A stretch of 7,406 nt of DNA, taken from NCBI GenBank assembly GCA_031551045.1, contig JAVBOD010000121.1, positions 1 through 7,406 on the forward strand, given 5' to 3'. Below are positions 1 through 7,071 of the stretch, piece after piece. How positions within the stretch are numbered: position 1 is the first letter of the stretch; each line of letters opens with the position of its first letter. The notes under the pieces were generated by a model, which worked only from the letters and a program-made list of their open reading frames with translations, did no database searches and was not told where the DNA came from. The translations under genes and the position numbers were made by a program. This DNA comes from JAVBOD01 sp031551045. GTDB lineage: Bacteria > Bacteroidota > Bacteroidia > Bacteroidales > UBA932.

Positions 1-23
1 ACCTTATTGACTTTTCAAGTTGT

Positions 24-1496
24 TTATTGTTCGTTTTGTTTAATGCTTGGAGTAAGGTTGATTTGGTCGCCCGGAATACGCAGCACCACTTTCGGGCTGG
101 CAGCTTCTATTTGCATCGGGCCGGAACGATATGACGAATAAGTTCTTTGCATGGTGAGCCCGTTGCGGAACAGGTCGAAACTGTAGTGCCCTTCGAAGGC
201 CAGTTCAATGCGCCGTTGTTTCAGTATTTCGTCGAACAGCGCTTGTTCCGTCAGCGTATTGTCGGCCGGCAAACCGGCACGCGTGCGCACTTCATTCAAA
301 TCGACAAGGGCTTGCGCTTCGGCTTCAGCGGTTTTCAACTTTGCATAAGCTTCGGCCCTGTTCAGGTACATTTCAATTAAGCGGATTTGCCGCCCGGGTA
401 GCATGGTTGCTCCAGTGCGGCCGGTACCGTATTTAACCGTGGCAAGCGTATCGTCCGGGTAATCTTTGGAATCGAAAGGCGCATAAAAATAATGGTTCCA
501 TCTCAAATCATTATCGTCTATCTGTTTCAATAAATCCGGAGAAGGCGAACAAAAACCGCCTCCCGCCCCCTTATTTTTTACATAATAATTACTAAGCTGA
601 CATATCCTGTTTCGGTTATCGGTAACATAAATATCTTCGCTATTGGGTGACATGTGTTGCGAATAATAATTTTTATAATCCTCGTCGCGCAATAGTACAT
701 ATCCGCCGTTGTCAATGACTTCGGTGGCATTGTTGATCACTTCTTGATTCATGGCGGCATCCGGTTGCAAATAGGTTCCTCCCATGAAAAGATAGACCCT
801 CGACAGCAATGCGTAGCAGGCATATTTACTGCCGTAACTTTGTCCTCTGTCGGTATTGAACAGGGGAATGGCAGCGTTCAAGTCTTTGACGATTTGCTGA
901 TAAACTTCCTTCACGCTGGCGCGTACAGGATTTTCGGACGATGTTGTTTCTGTAAAAACAGGCACTCCCGGATTGCTTTCAGGGCTTTGATAGTAAGGCA
1001 TGCCGTAAACCCTGACCAAATTGAAATAAGTGAGCGCCCTCAAAAACAACGCTTCTGCTTTTGCCTGTAGAATCACCGGATCCGTTTCTTCACTTTTTAC
1101 ATGAGCCAGCATCTCGTTTATATTCAGGATCACAGTGTAGCTATCGTCCCAAATCACCTTTGAGAAGTTCAAGTGCTTTTCGGGTTTATCGCTGTGGATA
1201 AAATTAAAGATATCGATACAATCTTCCGTATTGTCGGTAGAGGCAACCAATAAGCGGAGATTGTTGCTTTGCCCGTCGCCAATGAAGAACATGCCGTCCA
1301 GGGTGTTCATCGCCACGCTGTAGGCGCCTTCCGTGGCCCGTTGAAACCCGACAGGCTTCGAGAACATCTTCTCATACTCCGTTTGGTTGTGTGGTTGTAT
1401 TTCATCCAGCTGCTTGCCGCAGGAAATCATCGTCATCACGATCGCCGCTATTGACACAGGAAGTGCAATGCTAATATGGTGTAATTTTTTGTTCAT
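24..1496 (-). CDS. SusD/RagB-family outer-membrane nutrient-binding lipoprotein
   Basis: This 490-residue protein is the likely surface lipoprotein that caps the SusC transporter and helps bind its ligand. The N-terminus is a lipoprotein signal: charged MNKK, a hydrophobic stretch to about residue 24, then a lipobox ending S25-C26, so Cys26 should be lipidated. The SusD-like N-terminal region covers roughly residues 27-240, with the TPR-like helix AKAEALFLRALTYFNLVRVYG (split over 145-165) typical of the family. The RagB/SusD C-terminal region covers about 270-490 and includes IRLIEMYLNRAEAYAK (371-386), LNEVRTRAGLP (400-410), the QRRIELAFEGHYSFDLFR helix region (427-444) and the closing IPGDQINLTPSIKQN. 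Length is normal for the family. The ATG lies 13 bp after the susC stop, so the two are surely co-transcribed. The family call is firm; the ligand is unknown. Confidence 0.95.
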   Translation of the reverse strand: MNKKLHHISIALPVSIAAIVMTMISCGKQLDEIQPHNQTEYEKMFSKPVGFQRATEGAYSVAMNTLDGMFFIGDGQSNNLRLLVASTDNTEDCIDIFNFIHSDKPEKHLNFSKVIWDDSYTVILNINEMLAHVKSEETDPVILQAKAEALFLRALTYFNLVRVYGMPYYQSPESNPGVPVFTETTSSENPVRASVKEVYQQIVKDLNAAIPLFNTDRGQSYGSKYACYALLSRVYLFMGGTYLQPDAAMNQEVINNATEVIDNGGYVLLRDEDYKNYYSQHMSPNSEDIYVTDNRNRICQLSNYYVKNKGAGGGFCSPSPDLLKQIDDNDLRWNHYFYAPFDSKDYPDDTLATVKYGTGRTGATMLPGRQIRLIEMYLNRAEAYAKLKTAEAEAQALVDLNEVRTRAGLPADNTLTEQALFDEILKQRRIELAFEGHYSFDLFRNGLTMQRTYSSYRSGPMQIEAASPKVVLRIPGDQINLTPSIKQNEQ

Positions 1497-1509
1497 ACTT
1501 CTTCAACGT

Positions 1510-4500
1510 TTAAAAATTAATATTCAGGCCGAATACGACACGGAGCGGGTTGATTACCGCCATTGCCCCGTCGGGGTCTTTTGTCCAAAACCCGCTTTTC
1601 TTTAATACAAAAAGATTGTCAACGCTCAAATATACCGTAGCGCTTTGCATGTAGCACTTCTGGGCAAAAAGAGCCGGAAGATCGTAGCTTAGTTTGACAT
1701 TCCGCAGGCGAAGGTGACTCCCGTCCTGATAGGATACTGAACTATATATTGTTGAGTAAAAGAAGTCCCAGGCCATAGCGTTATTAATATCCACCATATC
1801 GATTTTTGTAGAATAAATGTTCGGTATGTTTGCCTGCCTGTCGCCGGGCCCGCTCCAAATTTTCACGGACGAAGGGATTTGCGCTAAATTAGATCCCCCG
1901 TACAAGGCCTCGCCCGGCATGATAGACGTCAGGAAGTCCCCCTGGTTGACCATAAATCCGCATTGGAAGTACCAGTCGGTACTGAGCGAAAAATTTTTAT
2001 ACGTCCACGTACTTTGAAACCCGCCGAAATATTTCGGCGTACTGCTGCCTACCGGCCGGTAGTTCCGATAGTCTGTAACCCCCTGAAATCCTTCTACGAG
2101 TATTTTTTCCCCTTGTGCATTTACGATTTCAAATAAGGGCGCTCCGTTATCGGGATTTACACCTGTGTAAGGAATGGCTTTAATGGTATTGAGGCTTTCT
2201 CCCTCATATAAATAATAATTAGAATAACGATTAAACATCAAAGAATCTTTTGCCAAGGTGGTAATTTCGTTTTTGTTGAAACTGCAATTTGCGCCGAGGC
2301 TCCATCTGAAATTGCGGGACTTGATAATGTCGGCCTGAATCATCACTTCCACGCCTTTATTCACTACCTCGCCGACGTTTTGTTGTTGACTGAAGCCGCC
2401 TTGTGTGGCCGGCAATGTTACCTCCTGAATGAGATCGGCGCTGCGTTTATGGTAAAGATCTACGGCTCCGTTGATGCGGTTGAACAGGCCGAAGTCCACA
2501 CCCAACGTGTGGTTGTATGTGGTTTCCCAACCTATATCGGGGTTTCCTAATTGTGAAATAATAGAGCCTGAATTGATGGTGCCATTATAGCTTCTATTGT
2601 TGGAATAAAACGTTTTATTCAAGAATACGCCGCCTAAATTCCGCCCCGATGTTCCATAAGCATATCTTAGCTTAAGCATATCTAAAAATTTAACGTCTTT
2701 CAGGAATGCTTCGTGTTTTAGTTGCCACGCGCCGCTGAGCGAATAAAATGTGCCGTAACGTTTATTTTTTCCGAAACTGGGCGATGCGTCCGTACGGATA
2801 GAGGCTGTGGCCATATAGCGTTGATCGTAGTTGTAGTCGATTTGGCCGAATAGCGAAAACAGCGCCGATTCTTCCTGTCCGCCCTCCGGTTTATACGCAT
2901 CGCCCCACACTACAGTTTCATAGTTGCCGAAATATTTGGCAGCGGCCGGATTGCGTTCGCCGGGAAGGATATCGTAGTAATCGACTTTCATATTCTTGTT
3001 CCACGTCTTGCTGTATTCCTGCCCTGCCAGGCCCGACAATTTGTGTTGCCCGATGTTTTTCGTGTACTGAATCGTATTCGAGGTCAGGAATGTACTTGTT
3101 TGGCTATTGCCGATAATTAATGCGCCGTGCATATCTGCCCCCATCATGGTATAGAAGGGTGCAAATCCAAACGAACTGGCCATTGTACCGAATTTCCCGC
3201 TCTGCGATTCCGAATCGTAGTTGGAATTGCTATAACCGCTATTGTAAATAATAGAATTGGTGGTCTGGATATCGAGGCCTTTGATAGGCGCCAGTCTAAG
3301 GTTGAAGGAGCCGACGCCGTTAATAGTAGTTTGCTCCGATGTATTGTCGAACGCATCTTTTTCATATACCGGGTTCGGCACCTCTGCTGTTGCTGTACCA
3401 AACATAATGCCGTCCGGGTAGTTCCTGTATGGCAGGCTCTTGTTCCAATTTCCGTTTTGATCTTTCGGTGTCAGAAACGGCAAGTATGATAAGTCCGAGG
3501 CAACGCCGTTTTGTATGGAACTCTTATCGACCACTACCGATGTGTGAAAACCGGCGGAAATCCACGGAGCGAATTTGATATCGGCGTTTAGTTTAAAATT
3601 CATCCGGTTCAACTTGTCGCTCATTCTGATGCCCGATTCGCGGTACCAACCCGCACCGCCGTATAATGACACTTTTTGCGAACCGGCGCGGAAATTGACG
3701 TTGAGATCGCTGAAATTACCCGTTCTGCCGAACACTTCTTTCTGCCAGTTGTAGTATTGCGACGCCTCCTCCGGCGTGAACATCCGGATATCTTGTATAA
3801 AGTCATCTTTAACGGGATACGCTATTTGATTAGCGGGGCTTTCGTCCCACGCGCTCGACAGGTAGCGGTCTGTTTGCGCAATCCATTGCTCGGTATTGGT
3901 CAGCGGCATCAGGTTTTGTTGACGGGAGATGCCTGTTTTGATACTAACGCCTACGGAAATCTTTTCGCTGCCCAGTGGAGCTCCTTTGTGCGTCGTAATG
4001 ACAATGACTCCCAGCGCTGCCCTCGATCCGTAGATAGCCGTGGAGGCCGCATCTTTCAGCAGCGTCACGGATGCGATATCGTTGCTGTTGACCAAACTCG
4101 TAATATCTACATTTCCCATGATAACCCCGTCCAGCACCACCAGCGGGCTGGTAGGGCCTACCTCGCCCATGATAGTCGATTGTCCGCGGATGACAATATT
4201 GCTTTGCGAACGTACGCCATTGGCGCTTTCGGATACATAAAAGCCGGTGGTTCGCCCTTTCAACAAACTTGCAATATCGGGGGAACTTATGGTATTTGCC
4301 AATTCTTCCGAACTTACTTTTTGTACGGAACCCGTTATCTCGCCGACTGTTTTTGTGGAATAACCGGTAACTACCACCTCGTCGAGGCTTACTACGCTAG
4401 GCTTTAATTGCACATCCATAACGCTGCGATTATTAACCGGAAATTCTATTGTTTCAAAACCAAGGAACGAAAATACCAACGTTGCGTTCGGCTCCACATT

Positions 4501-5088
4501 GGGCAATTCGAATTTTCCGTCAATATCAGTAATTACCGGTTTTCTCGGACTCCCTTTCACATTTACTACAGCGCCCGGCAGCGCCGTTCCGGTCTCGTCC
4601 GATACGGTGCCACGGATGGTAATTCCGGCTTGTGCATGGCTGTTCGCTGTATTATCATTTCTTGCTTGCGATTGGGCAATATATTCCGGAGCGATTGTTC
4701 CCGAGGAACTCACCGGCGATGGCATGTTCTTGGGCGATAATACTATTTGCCGGTTTACTACTTCGTAGCGTACATCGTTTGCGGAGAATAAGTTATTCAA
4801 CACCTCTTTGATCGGAGTGTTTTTGACATGAATGTTTACGTGTCGTTCTACATTCACTAATTGGTGGTTGTAAATGAAGAAATAATTGCTTTGTTTCTCG
4901 ATGTCGTTCAGAATGGTTTTTACCGGAGTGTCGCTGTAGGAGAGGTTTACTTTCTCCATTTGTGCATAGGCGCCTACGGTAAAACAACAACAAAAGGAAA
5001 ACATCAAAAAAAAGGTAAGAGTAATACGAGGACATTTTTTGGTTCGGTGATTCCCGGAGGAATCATTGTTGGAACGATTTTTTTTCAT
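1510..5088 (-). CDS. SusC/RagA-family TonB-dependent outer-membrane transporter with N-terminal STN signalling domain
   Basis: At 1192 residues this is a full-length SusC-like transporter. Domains in order: a Sec signal peptide with a long basic n-region (about 1-20), a hydrophobic core containing three adjacent cysteines (33-35) and probable cleavage after AYA42; an STN domain (about 46-118), the periplasmic module that in transducer-type receptors contacts FecR-like anti-sigma factors; a polar linker (121-155); a carboxypeptidase-regulatory-like beta-sandwich (about 157-230, DETGTALPGAVVNVKG); the SLDEVVVTGYS segment (234-244) that marks SusC proteins; a TonB plug (about 245-370, with LKDAASTAIYGSRAALGVIVITTHKG split over 344-369); and a 22-strand-type beta-barrel to the C-terminus, which ends in Phe as barrel proteins do. 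It sits directly downstream of sigma factor and fecR genes and 13 bp before susD. The sigma factor next door probably activates it. Substrate cannot be read from the sequence; glycans, glycopeptides and other oligomers are all possible for this family. Confidence 0.96.
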   Translation of the reverse strand: MKKNRSNNDSSGNHRTKKCPRITLTFFLMFSFCCCFTVGAYAQMEKVNLSYSDTPVKTILNDIEKQSNYFFIYNHQLVNVERHVNIHVKNTPIKEVLNNLFSANDVRYEVVNRQIVLSPKNMPSPVSSSGTIAPEYIAQSQARNDNTANSHAQAGITIRGTVSDETGTALPGAVVNVKGSPRKPVITDIDGKFELPNVEPNATLVFSFLGFETIEFPVNNRSVMDVQLKPSVVSLDEVVVTGYSTKTVGEITGSVQKVSSEELANTISSPDIASLLKGRTTGFYVSESANGVRSQSNIVIRGQSTIMGEVGPTSPLVVLDGVIMGNVDITSLVNSNDIASVTLLKDAASTAIYGSRAALGVIVITTHKGAPLGSEKISVGVSIKTGISRQQNLMPLTNTEQWIAQTDRYLSSAWDESPANQIAYPVKDDFIQDIRMFTPEEASQYYNWQKEVFGRTGNFSDLNVNFRAGSQKVSLYGGAGWYRESGIRMSDKLNRMNFKLNADIKFAPWISAGFHTSVVVDKSSIQNGVASDLSYLPFLTPKDQNGNWNKSLPYRNYPDGIMFGTATAEVPNPVYEKDAFDNTSEQTTINGVGSFNLRLAPIKGLDIQTTNSIIYNSGYSNSNYDSESQSGKFGTMASSFGFAPFYTMMGADMHGALIIGNSQTSTFLTSNTIQYTKNIGQHKLSGLAGQEYSKTWNKNMKVDYYDILPGERNPAAAKYFGNYETVVWGDAYKPEGGQEESALFSLFGQIDYNYDQRYMATASIRTDASPSFGKNKRYGTFYSLSGAWQLKHEAFLKDVKFLDMLKLRYAYGTSGRNLGGVFLNKTFYSNNRSYNGTINSGSIISQLGNPDIGWETTYNHTLGVDFGLFNRINGAVDLYHKRSADLIQEVTLPATQGGFSQQQNVGEVVNKGVEVMIQADIIKSRNFRWSLGANCSFNKNEITTLAKDSLMFNRYSNYYLYEGESLNTIKAIPYTGVNPDNGAPLFEIVNAQGEKILVEGFQGVTDYRNYRPVGSSTPKYFGGFQSTWTYKNFSLSTDWYFQCGFMVNQGDFLTSIMPGEALYGGSNLAQIPSSVKIWSGPGDRQANIPNIYSTKIDMVDINNAMAWDFFYSTIYSSVSYQDGSHLRLRNVKLSYDLPALFAQKCYMQSATVYLSVDNLFVLKKSGFWTKDPDGAMAVINPLRVVFGLNINF

Positions 5089-5100
5089 AACTTTGTAAAA

Positions 5101-5129
5101 GGTTTTAGTGTAACAGATTGATTAAAACC
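5101..5129. repeat. Inverted repeat 3 in the fecR-susC spacer, next to the susC start
   Basis: ggtttta (5101-5107) and taaaacc (5123-5129) pair as a 7-bp stem with a 15-base loop. On the minus strand the stem is followed by TTTTACAAAGTT and then the susC ATG, so if it formed in the mRNA it would stand 12 bases before the start codon and could influence ribosome access or end transcription early. The stem is short and A/T-rich, so it may be chance. Confidence 0.35.
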
Positions 5130-5133
5130 GCGA

Positions 5134-5157
5134 GCTTTTGTGTAGCCGCACAAAAGC
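5134..5157. repeat. Hairpin 2 in the fecR-susC spacer (perfect 9-bp stem)
   Basis: gcttttgtg (5134-5142) and cacaaaagc (5149-5157) are exact reverse complements around a 6-base loop. It sits in the middle of the susC leader, 46 bases before the ATG. After the stem the minus strand reads TCGCGGTTTT, which is not a good U-tract, so termination would be inefficient. The arm holds TGCTTTTG, one mismatch from the Bacteroidetes -7 box, so the site could instead be a susC promoter or operator. Confidence 0.5.
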
Positions 5158-5165
5158 ATAATCGG

Positions 5166-5185
5166 GGAGATACGAAAGTGTCTCC
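5166..5185. repeat. Hairpin 1 in the fecR-susC spacer (8-bp stem)
   Basis: ggagatac (5166-5173) and gtgtctcc (5178-5185) form an 8-bp stem around a 4-base loop. Read on the plus strand the loop is GAAA closed by C-G, a GNRA tetraloop, with one U-G pair, two further possible G-U pairs at the base, and a U-rich tail after it, so it would resemble a plus-strand intrinsic terminator. On the minus strand, the sense strand here, the same stem has one A-C mismatch and a UUUC loop. It begins about 40 bases after the fecR stop. Confidence 0.5.
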
Positions 5186-5224
5186 TTCTTTTATCGTTTT
5201 ACTTCATAGGCAACATATTTTTAT

Positions 5225-6247
5225 TTATAATTTGGTGATGGTGATATTATTCTTTTCAATTTTATAACGGATTGGAGCGGAGTGTTGAAGAATCAATAAA
5301 ATCTCGTCCATTGTTTTGTCCTTTTCAAAGGTTGCTGTGTAATAATATTCTTTCAATTCACCTCCTTCCAGTGTAATATTCACATCGAACCGGCGTTCCA
5401 ATTTTTTTACGATGTCTGTTAACGATTCTTGCCGGAAAACCAGATTGCCGTCTTTCCACGCGGTGTATAATTCCGCATCTACCTGAAGTACCTGTATTTC
5501 CTCTTTTGATTTGTCGAATACTGCTTTTTTATTAGGCGTAATTTCCACCGGAAGCACATTCTTTTTTCCATCATTCTTGCTTACCGTAACTATCCCTTCT
5601 GCGACGGTGGTTTCCGTGTGTGCATCATCGGCATAAGACATTACATTAAATTGTGTACCCAATACTTTTACCGCAATATCTTTAGTATGTACAATAAACG
5701 GGCGTTGTTCGTCGCGGGCTACGTCAAAAAAAGCTTCGCCTTGCAGGAAAACTTCCCGTGTCCCTTTGCTTTGGCCGATAGCATAATCCAAGGTGCTTCC
5801 CGCGTTCATCCAAACCATCGTGCCGTCGGGTAACTTCACTTGCCCTTGTTGCCCTTTGGGAATAATCATACTGATGCGTTGATTGTTGTCCTGCATCTTT
5901 ATTTTGCTGTTGCGTTGCCAAGCCGTAAAATAAGCGACAGTGAGCAGTATCAGCAATACGGCAGCTACTTGTGAAAAACGTTTATAGAAACGTATCGTTT
6001 TACGTTGTTTTTGGGAAGGATGTTGAATTTTCATCTGGAGCGCCCGGAACGCTTCTTCTATGTCCGTTTCGGGTTGAGCCTTCCAGCTTAATTCGTCCCA
6101 CAAACGTTTTTGCTGTGCGAATGCTTTTTTATTGGCCGGCGAAGCCGATAACCACTCGTGAAGGAGGTGGTTTTCTTCTTCACTGCTCTCTCCGGCAAAG
6201 AATTTTATCAATAGGGAGTGGTCAAAAATTTGAAAATTATTTTCCAT
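5225..6247 (-). CDS. FecR-family anti-sigma factor / membrane signal transducer
   Basis: This 340-residue single-pass inner-membrane protein should carry the signal from the SusC STN domain to the ECF sigma factor. The cytoplasmic N-terminal part (about 8-75) has the helical, acidic pattern of FecR anti-sigma regions (LLIKFFAGESSEEE, LLHEWLSASPANKKAF). A basic patch KTIRFYKR (83-90) precedes one transmembrane helix (about 91-110), giving an N-in orientation. The periplasmic FecR domain (about 128-223) shows the hallmarks IPKGQQGQVKLPDGTMVWMNAGSTL, GEAFFDVA and VLGTQFNVMSY. A C-terminal DUF4974-type domain (about 267-338) is itself STN-like and a likely docking surface for the transporter. The ATG at 6247 is the first good start and gives a full N-terminal domain; no clear Shine-Dalgarno is visible, which is usual in this phylum. 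It follows the sigma gene by 121 bp and precedes susC by 136 bp. Whether it only inhibits its sigma factor or also activates it cannot be told. Confidence 0.94.
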   Translation of the reverse strand: MENNFQIFDHSLLIKFFAGESSEEENHLLHEWLSASPANKKAFAQQKRLWDELSWKAQPETDIEEAFRALQMKIQHPSQKQRKTIRFYKRFSQVAAVLLILLTVAYFTAWQRNSKIKMQDNNQRISMIIPKGQQGQVKLPDGTMVWMNAGSTLDYAIGQSKGTREVFLQGEAFFDVARDEQRPFIVHTKDIAVKVLGTQFNVMSYADDAHTETTVAEGIVTVSKNDGKKNVLPVEITPNKKAVFDKSKEEIQVLQVDAELYTAWKDGNLVFRQESLTDIVKKLERRFDVNITLEGGELKEYYYTATFEKDKTMDEILLILQHSAPIRYKIEKNNITITKL

Positions 6248-6280
6248 ACATCTGCTTGTTCTATATGTAATACAAATAAC

Positions 6281-6319
6281 TTTCTTTTTACCCTACCTGC
6301 GAGATGGTATAAAAAGAAA
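6281..6319. repeat. Interrupted inverted repeat in the sigma-fecR spacer
   Basis: Arms 6281-6290 (tttcttttta) and 6310-6319 (taaaaagaaa) are perfect 10-base complements. Inside them, tacc at 6294-6297 pairs with ggta at 6306-6309, leaving a three-base CCC bulge on one side and an 8-base loop at 6298-6305. In total 14 base pairs form. It lies 34 bases before the fecR ATG. No U-tract follows on the minus strand, so it does not look like a terminator; an operator, an RNA hairpin near the fecR leader, or a chance A/T-rich dyad are the options. Confidence 0.5.
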
Positions 6320-6368
6320 AAATAATTTTAATATATTAAGAAACAGTCGCTTGAATGTTTTAGAAAAT

Positions 6369-6953
6369 TCAAAAGAAAATATCACAGTCTTTCGAAACAG
6401 GCCCCAGATAGAAAAGAAAAAGTAATAAGTAATCAGACAGGACTTCTTTCATTTTTTGCAGCGCTTTACTTATCTGTGCTTCCACCGCTTTTACGGAGAT
6501 GCCCAATTCATCGGCAATTTCACGGTATTTAAGAAGTTGAAATCGATTCATCACAAAAATCCTCCGGCATTGTTCGGGTAAATCTTTGATGGCGCTATCG
6601 ATTTTTTCTTGCAGTTCTTTTTCTACCGCAAAATCCTCTTGGCTACTAATTTCATGGGCATATTCCAGCATAATTTTTTGCCGGTATTTATCCTGAATGT
6701 GTAAATGCTGGCGATAGTTCAAACAATTGTTTTTTACTACCGTGTGTAAAAACGACTTCAGGCTTTCCGGCGAACGCTCAAGCGCTCCTTTTTCCCACAA
6801 AGAAATATAGGCATCCTGTACTAATTCACGGGCTGTTTCTATGTTTTCTGTAAAGCGATAGGCAAAGCGGCACAGTTGTTCATAGTACGCTGTAAATAAC
6901 GATTTAAATATTATTTCTCGTGTATTTGGCAATGAGGTGTTTTTAAAGGACAA
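6369..6953 (-). CDS. ECF RNA polymerase sigma-70 factor, Bacteroidetes type
   Basis: A 194-residue ECF sigma factor that should direct RNA polymerase to susC and perhaps its own operon when FecR signals. Sigma region 2 spans about residues 15-85 and includes the core-binding and -10 recognition stretch FTENIETARELVQDAYISLWEK (34-55). Region 4 spans about 113-170, with DLPEQCRRIFVMNRFQ and the helix-turn-helix YREIADELGISVKAVEAQISKALQKM (143-168). A hydrophobic tail (DYLLLFLFYLG, 174-184) follows, as in many Bacteroidetes ECF factors. The start is uncertain. The frame has no ATG until residue 95, inside the protein; it opens at about 6977 after a TAA, and the first plausible starts are TTG at 6953 and a second TTG at 6933, which would remove six residues. 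Either leaves region 2 intact. The reading frame and family are firm, the exact start is not. Confidence 0.93.
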   Translation of the reverse strand: MSFKNTSLPNTREIIFKSLFTAYYEQLCRFAYRFTENIETARELVQDAYISLWEKGALERSPESLKSFLHTVVKNNCLNYRQHLHIQDKYRQKIMLEYAHEISSQEDFAVEKELQEKIDSAIKDLPEQCRRIFVMNRFQLLKYREIADELGISVKAVEAQISKALQKMKEVLSDYLLLFLFYLGPVSKDCDIFF

Positions 6954-6958
6954 AAATA
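6951..6958 (-). promoter_or_regulatory. Bacteroidetes -7-like box (TAnnTTTG) overlapping the sigma-factor TTG start
   Basis: On the minus strand the bases read TATTTTTG, a full match to the Bacteroidetes housekeeping -7 consensus TAnnTTTG. No convincing TTG -33 element is found 19-21 bases upstream; the nearest TTG is only 11 bases away. If the box is used, transcription would begin just downstream, inside the first few codons of the longest reading frame, favouring the second TTG at 6933 as start with a very short leader. The region is very A/T-rich, so a chance match is quite possible. Confidence 0.3.
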
Positions 6959-6998
6959 CAAAAAAGAAACAACATTCTTATTGCACCTATCTAAGTTG

Positions 6999-7047
6999 AA
7001 ACGGAAAGCCGCTAAACGTCATCATTACATTTAGCGGCTTTCCGTTT
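6999..7047 (-). terminator. Perfect 18-bp hairpin, probable terminator of the upstream truncated gene
   Basis: Arms 6999-7016 and 7030-7047 are exact reverse complements, with a 13-base loop (7017-7029). It starts 24 bases past the stop of the gene ending at 7072 and lies 46 bases before the sigma-factor start, so it fits the end of that transcript. The tract after the stem is weak for an intrinsic terminator on the minus strand (TTT then CAACTT); on the plus strand it is TTTTAAAT. The structure is symmetrical and could stop transcription from either side. Structure certain, function inferred. Confidence 0.7.
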
Positions 7048-7071
7048 TAAATAAAAAAAGTATTTTCCGGC

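Noticed and set aside
744..1070. Open frame of 108 codons on the plus strand
   Set aside because: Antisense inside susD, low-complexity translation with no family resemblance.
3127..3489. Open frame of 120 codons on the plus strand
   Set aside because: Antisense to the susC barrel region; Cys/His/Arg-rich translation with no domain or start signal.
3676..4407. Open frame of 243 codons on the plus strand
   Set aside because: It lies wholly antisense to the STN/plug/barrel coding part of susC, whose family motifs are unmistakable. Its translation has no recognisable domain and looks like a shadow of the susC codon pattern.
4981..4991. Three consecutive cysteines in the SusC signal peptide as a lipobox
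   Set aside because: The residues before them (SF) do not fit a lipobox, and a good signal peptidase I site (AYA before Gln43) lies downstream, so this is an ordinary secreted barrel protein.
5166..5200. Plus-strand intrinsic terminator (GNRA hairpin plus U-rich tail)
   Set aside because: It looks good on the plus strand, but no plus-strand gene ends there. It is kept only as an inverted repeat in the susC leader.
5971..6270. Open frame of 99 codons on the plus strand opposite the fecR 5' end
   Set aside because: Covers the fecR anti-sigma and transmembrane coding region in antisense; explained by the codon bias of fecR.
6261..6285. Possible -7 box upstream of fecR (TTATTTG on the minus strand)
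   Set aside because: The eight bases ending in TTTG read GTTATTTG, which lacks the TA of TAnnTTTG, and no spaced -33 TTG is evident.
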